From: Bacillota bacterium
GTDB lineage: Bacteria; Bacillota_I; Bacilli_A; RFN20; CAG-826
Assembly: GCA_030537155.1 (NCBI GenBank)
Contig: JAUNOH010000013.1
Span: 1-33,451, forward strand
Direction: 5' to 3'
DNA: 33,451 nucleotides
Shown here piece after piece: positions 30,124 to 33,451 of this stretch. The notes beneath the pieces are model-generated. The model had not been told where the DNA came from. It made no database searches and was given only the letters and a program-made list of their open reading frames with translations. The position numbers were made by a program, and so were the translations under genes. The first letter of the stretch is position 1, and every line of letters starts with the position of its first letter.

Positions 30124-30948
30124 ATGTTTGAACCTATATATCAGAATTTCGATCCGACTGACGCTTTTTGCTATCTTCAATGGTTCTTTTCTTTGAGCCT
30201 GATGTTTGTTTTAGGCGGGCTGATCGGTTGGGTAATCGAGCTGTTTTTCAGGCGTTTTGCTCATAAAAAGTGGGTTAACCCCGGTTTTTTGAGCGGTCCT
30301 TTCTTGCCACTTTATGGTTTTGGGAATGTAGCTATGTATCTCGTCTTTTCCCTTCCCTATGATTGGGCTGGCCCGACTTGGGCCCGTTATTTGGTAATGA
30401 TTCTTTTCGTCGGCGTCTTGATGACCGTCATTGAGTTCATCGCCGGCTTGATATTTATCAAGGGCATGAAGATTAAGCTTTGGGACTATTCCAAGATGAA
30501 GGGGAACATCATGGGTATCATCTGCCCGCTTTTCTCGGCGATCTGGCTATTTGCCGGGGCGGCCTATCTCTTCGTCCTTTTCCCGCCCATGACGTATATG
30601 GTGGATGCCCTTTTGCCCAACATGCTTTATCTGCTCTTCTTTGTGGGCCTCTTCTATGGCGTGCTCGTAACCGACCTCGGCTACTCCTTCCACTTGGCCA
30701 CCAGAATCAAGAAGGCCGTGTCCGATTCCGGAATCGCCGTGGATTGGGAGTCTTTCAAGGAAAAACTTCAGGAAAAGGGAAAAGAGCTCAAGCAGAAGAC
30801 CAGCTTCCTTTTCCCGTTCGCTTTATCGACTGAAACCAGAAGGAGCGCCTTGATCGATCACTTAAACGAGTTGAAGGAAAAAGGACAAAACCTTTTTAGG
30901 CACGACGACGAAAAAAGCGATACTATAGAAGAAGACAGGGGAAAATGA
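30124..30948 (+). CDS. CmpB-type putative ABC transporter permease (PF06541-like)
   Basis: 274 residues from the ATG at 30124. About five hydrophobic helices. The region GGLIGWVIELFFRRFAHKKWVNPGFLSGPFLPLYGFG matches the signature of the ABC_trans_CmpB family (W-x-x-E, then G-F-L-x-G-P-x-x-P-x-Y-G-F-G). Family members are named as permeases but usually have no ATPase partner nearby, and none is here. A later D-Y-S-K-M-K-G-N and a charged cytosolic tail (about 215-274) follow. The stop overlaps the lysoplasmalogenase start by 4 bp. Confidence 0.85.
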   Translation: MFEPIYQNFDPTDAFCYLQWFFSLSLMFVLGGLIGWVIELFFRRFAHKKWVNPGFLSGPFLPLYGFGNVAMYLVFSLPYDWAGPTWARYLVMILFVGVLMTVIEFIAGLIFIKGMKIKLWDYSKMKGNIMGIICPLFSAIWLFAGAAYLFVLFPPMTYMVDALLPNMLYLLFFVGLFYGVLVTDLGYSFHLATRIKKAVSDSGIAVDWESFKEKLQEKGKELKQKTSFLFPFALSTETRRSALIDHLNELKEKGQNLFRHDDEKSDTIEEDRGK

Positions 30949-31637
30949 ACTTAGATAAGTGCACTTCAGGAGCCGGCGTAATCACCTTTTTGGCGATTTT
31001 CGGTGTGGTTTTCGTCCTGGAGCTGCTTTTCGCTTTCCTCGAAAAGCAGACGGCCCGCAAAATCGTTAAGCCCTTCGTCATGCTGAGTTTGCTTGGCTTG
31101 GCCCTTTGCTATGACTGCAGCGTCTCCATGATCTGGGTTTACCTAGGCATAATCTTCGGCCTGGCCGGGGATGTATTCCTCATATTCCCGAGAAACGATA
31201 CGATTTTCAGCCTTGGGGCCTTTGCCTTTTTCATAGGCCATGTGTTCTATATGGTCCAGATGGTTTTGATGGTGGGCGAGGATTTCAGCTTTGTCATACC
31301 CATTATTTGGGCCGCTTTGATCGTAAGTTATTTCCTCTGCACCTTTAGGATCAGCAAAAAAATCAGCCAAAACCTATTCATTAGAATTGGGATGATCCTA
31401 TATACCGGAACCCTTTTGGTCATGTTGGTCACGTCGGTGACCTTCAGCTTCATGGGTTGGGCGAGGTATCTAATCCTCGTTTATGCCGGTTATATCTTCT
31501 TTATTGGAAGTGACATCTACCTTATCTACGTCAACTTCATCAAGCACCAGAAGAGAGAGGATTTCTACATTATGGGCACCTATATGGCCGCCCAGTTCCT
31601 CATCGTCTTCGGCTTATTGCTCACCAGCTCGATTTAA
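30945..31637 (+). CDS. YhhN/TMEM86-like lysoplasmalogenase family membrane protein
   Basis: 230 residues with about eight hydrophobic helices. Family-specific signatures are IFGLAGDVFLIFPR (G-D-x-F-L), FSLGAFAFFIGHVFYMVQ (G-x-x-x-F-x-x-x-H-x-x-Y), and AGYIFFIGSDIYLIYVNF (F-x-x-S-D). These are the conserved acidic/His residues of the family, whose animal member cleaves lysoplasmalogens; plasmalogens do occur in some anaerobic Bacillota, so the link is plausible. Coupled to the CmpB-type gene by ATGA. The last 24 bp overlap the end of the converging RdgB gene. Confidence 0.87.
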   Translation: MNLDKCTSGAGVITFLAIFGVVFVLELLFAFLEKQTARKIVKPFVMLSLLGLALCYDCSVSMIWVYLGIIFGLAGDVFLIFPRNDTIFSLGAFAFFIGHVFYMVQMVLMVGEDFSFVIPIIWAALIVSYFLCTFRISKKISQNLFIRIGMILYTGTLLVMLVTSVTFSFMGWARYLILVYAGYIFFIGSDIYLIYVNFIKHQKREDFYIMGTYMAAQFLIVFGLLLTSSI

Positions 31638-32213
31638 ATACTCGACCAGTTTCTTGAGGGCTTTGGCCCGGTGGGAATACTGGTTTTTCTTTTCGGGGGA
31701 GGCTAAGCCCATATCCAAGTCGAGCTCATCGCTGTGGAAATATGGATCATAGCCAAAGCCGCCATGGCCGGAGCTTTTAGGTAGGAGGGTGCCAGGGAAG
31801 TCGGCTTCGAAATATAGCGGTTCCTCACCGGGATTTTTGAGGAAGCATATGCAGCAATGGAATTTGGCTTTCCTGCTCGGCGAATCTCCAAGCATATCGT
31901 TGAGGGCGCGGCCGGCTCTTTCATAATCCCCGTCGTAGTCGGCGGCGAAGCGGGAACTGAATAATCCCGGTCTACCCCCTAGGGCCTCAACTTCGAAGCC
32001 TGAGTCGTCGGAGATGACCGGTAAACCTGATGCCGAAGCAAAGGCCAGAGCCTTGATATATGAGTTCTCGCGGTAAGTAGTCCCGGTCTCTTCAGGGTCA
32101 ATGTGTAGGCCCAGGTCAAAAGGGGACACCACCTCGTATCCACATTCAGATAAGGCCGCGCGGCATTCGGCCAGTTTCGATTTGTTATTGCTCGCCAAAA
32201 GTATTTTGCTCAT
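31614..32213 (-). CDS. rdgB: Non-canonical purine NTP pyrophosphatase (RdgB/HAM1)
   Basis: 199 residues. It hydrolyses dITP, XTP and ITP to monophosphates, keeping deaminated purines out of nucleic acids. Motifs in order: ILLASNNKSKLAE near 4-16, ETGTTYRENSYIKALAFA near 42-59, V-I-S-D-D-S-G-F-E-V (68-) with the catalytic acids, G-R-P-G-L-F-S-S-R-F, G-H-G-G-F-G-Y-D-P-Y-F, and S-H-R-A-K-A-L. All active-site residues are present. The ATG lies 7 nt after a TATCAT -10 and has no ribosome binding site. Confidence 0.96.
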   Translation of the reverse strand: MSKILLASNNKSKLAECRAALSECGYEVVSPFDLGLHIDPEETGTTYRENSYIKALAFASASGLPVISDDSGFEVEALGGRPGLFSSRFAADYDGDYERAGRALNDMLGDSPSRKAKFHCCICFLKNPGEEPLYFEADFPGTLLPKSSGHGGFGYDPYFHSDELDLDMGLASPEKKNQYSHRAKALKKLVEYLNRAGEQ

Positions 32214-32220
32214 ATGGAAG

Positions 32221-32242
32221 ATGATACTACTCCCGCACGAGT
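32221..32242 (-). promoter_or_regulatory. Promoter region of rdgB with operator-like dyad (leaderless start)
   Basis: On the minus strand, -10 TATCAT (32226-32221) stands 7 nt before the ATG at 32213. Two nt before it lies ACTCGTGCGGGAGT (32242-32229), sharing ACTCGTGCG and GAGT with the 29950 gene's promoter. The -35 (TGGTTA-like, 32248-32243) is poor. Confidence 0.6.
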
Positions 32243-32507
32243 AACCATTAATCAGATTAGGGAATATCGGAAGATATAGGGTCCTATAGCTAAACTCGTT
32301 TTACTATGTTTTTCTATCATTGTCCTAACTTAAAAGTTCATATAATAAAATACAAAGTATTTTCATTTTGAAATTACCATTTGTTCAAAGCTTTTGTATG
32401 AACCGACTCTACTATAAATTTCAGTTTTACATATCACTTACGAAAGCTTTGGCTGGCGAGTGCCTGGTCATCTCCCGTTGAGCCTTAGATCCTTGACAAA
32501 AAGAAAA
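32243..32507. other. AT-rich intergenic stretch without genes
   Basis: Markedly poorer in G+C than the genes around it (about 30 percent by eye, 32243-32455). It holds an inverted repeat GTTCATA (32336-32342) / TATGAAC (32397-32403) and two AAAGCTTT palindromes, and a TATAAT at 32341-32346 with TTGTCC at 32320-32325 (spacing only 15 bp). No open frame with a plausible start is seen. It may be a remnant or a regulatory region; I see no known RNA. Confidence 0.6.
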
Positions 32508-32527
32508 CCGCCGATTGGCTTCGGCGG
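32508..32527 (-). terminator. Terminator of the D-2-hydroxyacid dehydrogenase gene
   Basis: Perfect stem CCGCCGA/TCGGCGG (32508-32514 with 32521-32527), 6-nt loop. On the minus strand it is followed by TTTTCTTTTT. It lies 18 nt past the stop at 32546. Confidence 0.88.
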
Positions 32528-32545
32528 CTTCGGTTTCGGGTTGGC

Positions 32546-33451
32546 TTATTTGATAAGGGTGTTCTTGCAGGTACCGGTCTCGAGGAACTCATCCATATTC
32601 TTGAGGGTGACCTCAATCATGTCGATGAGGGCCATATCGGTAGCCGATCCGACATGTGGGGTAATCAAAACTTTCGGGTAGAGATCGATGATGGCCTGAT
32701 GGACCGGATTTTCCATGTGTTCCGGGTCGTGGTCCTTGTTGAAGAGGGTGGCCTCATGATCGATTACGTCGAGCCCCAGGCCGTCTAGGTGGCCGTTTTT
32801 CACGGCTTCCAAAGCCGCGGCGGTATCCATAACCTCGCCACGGGCGACGTTGACGATGATCGAGTGGTCTTTCATTTTGGCAATCTTCTCGGCATCGAGG
32901 AAGTTGTCGTTCTTGCCTTTGAAATAGGCCATATGGACGCAGACGATGTCGCTCTCGGCCAAGAATTCATCGATGTCCTTAAACTCAACCAGGGACTTGG
33001 CATAATCGCTTTGGTAGACGTCATAGCCGATGACCTTGGCGCCTAATCCTTTGAAGAGGGAGGCGGTCACGCAACCGATTTTGCCACAGCCCAGAATACC
33101 GACGGTGCATCCACGAACTTCGCGGGAGAACATTTGATTGGTCACTTTGAAGTGGCCCTTGTGGGTGAGGTCGGTGGTATAGGCGGCGTTGCGTAGCAGC
33201 ATCATCGCCAGTGTCACAGCCAATTCGGAGATGGCGTTGGGTGAATAACCGGGGACGAAGGCGGATTGGATTCCAAAGTCCTTGCAGGCCTTGAGGTCCA
33301 CATGGTTGAAGCCAGCGGTCCTAGTCAGGTAATACTTGAGCCCGGCATCGGCCAATAGCTTCATATGGTCATAATCGACGAAGCAATTTCCCCTGACCAT
33401 GACGATGGGGTAACCGAGGGCTAGCTCGTAGTTGTTCGTGTTGAGGTACTC
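32546..33451 (-). CDS. D-lactate/D-2-hydroxyacid dehydrogenase, 5' part cut by window edge
   Basis: The open frame runs off the window, giving 301 visible codons (an ATG at 33400 lies inside the frame and is not the start: upstream codons read EYLNTNNYELALGYPIV). It reduces pyruvate-like 2-keto acids with NADH. Motifs: catalytic Arg in NVARGEVMDT, Asp/Glu segment LGLDVIDHEATLF, and catalytic His in VLITPHVGSAT, with the NAD-binding loop GILGCGKIG in the middle. The P-G-Y-S-P-N-A-I-S-E segment is typical of D-LDH. Length fits the D-LDH/VanH family (about 330 residues). Monocistronic end with its own terminator. Substrate not certain; D-lactate is the best guess. Confidence 0.93.
   Translation of the reverse strand, partial: EYLNTNNYELALGYPIVMVRGNCFVDYDHMKLLADAGLKYYLTRTAGFNHVDLKACKDFGIQSAFVPGYSPNAISELAVTLAMMLLRNAAYTTDLTHKGHFKVTNQMFSREVRGCTVGILGCGKIGCVTASLFKGLGAKVIGYDVYQSDYAKSLVEFKDIDEFLAESDIVCVHMAYFKGKNDNFLDAEKIAKMKDHSIIVNVARGEVMDTAAALEAVKNGHLDGLGLDVIDHEATLFNKDHDPEHMENPVHQAIIDLYPKVLITPHVGSATDMALIDMIEVTLKNMDEFLETGTCKNTLIK

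Noticed and set aside
32320-32527. Small RNA from TATAAT at 32341 ending at the hairpin 32508-32527
   Set aside because: The hairpin has its T run only on the minus strand, so it would not end a plus-strand transcript. The -35/-10 spacing is also poor.
1-33451. CRISPR array, insertion sequence, prophage or integrase
   Set aside because: No regularly spaced short repeats, transposase or integrase motifs, or target-site duplications were seen on either strand. Both tRNA-Ser genes are followed by terminators, not by integrated elements.

Overview
The window looks like a compact chromosome segment from a Bacillota-type bacterium, most plausibly an uncultured gut lineage of Bacilli, Erysipelotrichia or Clostridia. 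This placement is an inference from gene content: a YitT/DUF2179 protein, a CarD-like regulator, a short archaeal-type ProRS, a CmpB-type permease, 2-hydroxyacyl-CoA dehydratase activase-like proteins, and a lipoprotein with Cys/His repeats. Standard TGA stops are used and genes are moderately GC-rich. Genes often overlap by 1-29 bp. No phage, IS or CRISPR sequence was seen.

Layout. 1-2.8 kb: a degenerate laccase-domain (YfiH-like) protein, a membrane-anchored protein of unknown role, and a YitT-family membrane protein. 2.8-6.3 kb (minus strand): a four-gene operon, AMP-forming ligase -> 55-residue six-cysteine peptide -> radical SAM/SPASM enzyme -> GNAT acetyltransferase. It reads as an undescribed RiPP (ribosomally made, modified peptide) pathway and is the most interesting system here. 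6.4-9.0 kb: a large lipoprotein with six exact-length 42-residue repeats, then tRNA-Ser(CGA). 9.0-16.6 kb: a tightly coupled operon (degenerate GGDEF-EAL membrane protein, proS, double-domain activase, activase-related dehydratase protein), then tRNA-Ser(GCU). 16.6-22.6 kb: a PAP2 phosphatase, then a zinc-ribbon/Sel1 protein with a heterodimeric ABC exporter. 22.6-26.3 kb: a GNAT, an unrecognised repeat-linker protein, and a MATE transporter behind a riboswitch-like leader. 26.3-29.5 kb: a Vsr-endonuclease-NUDIX fusion with a SWIM protein, a membrane XRE regulator with a histidine phosphatase, and a CarD-like regulator. 29.5-33.5 kb: membrane proteins, a lysoplasmalogenase-like protein, RdgB, an AT-rich gap, and a D-2-hydroxyacid dehydrogenase cut by the window end.

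Expression signals. Two start types coexist. Some genes have a normal leader with a GGAGG-like ribosome binding site. At least eight others have a -10 hexamer only 6-9 nt before the ATG and no Shine-Dalgarno, so their mRNAs should begin at or within a few nt of the start codon (leaderless). Two minus-strand promoters (29950 and 32213 genes) also share a dyad filling the -35/-10 spacer.

No database search was possible. Family names come from reading motifs in the translated sequence, and functions of the RiPP operon, the leader RNA and the operators are inferences.
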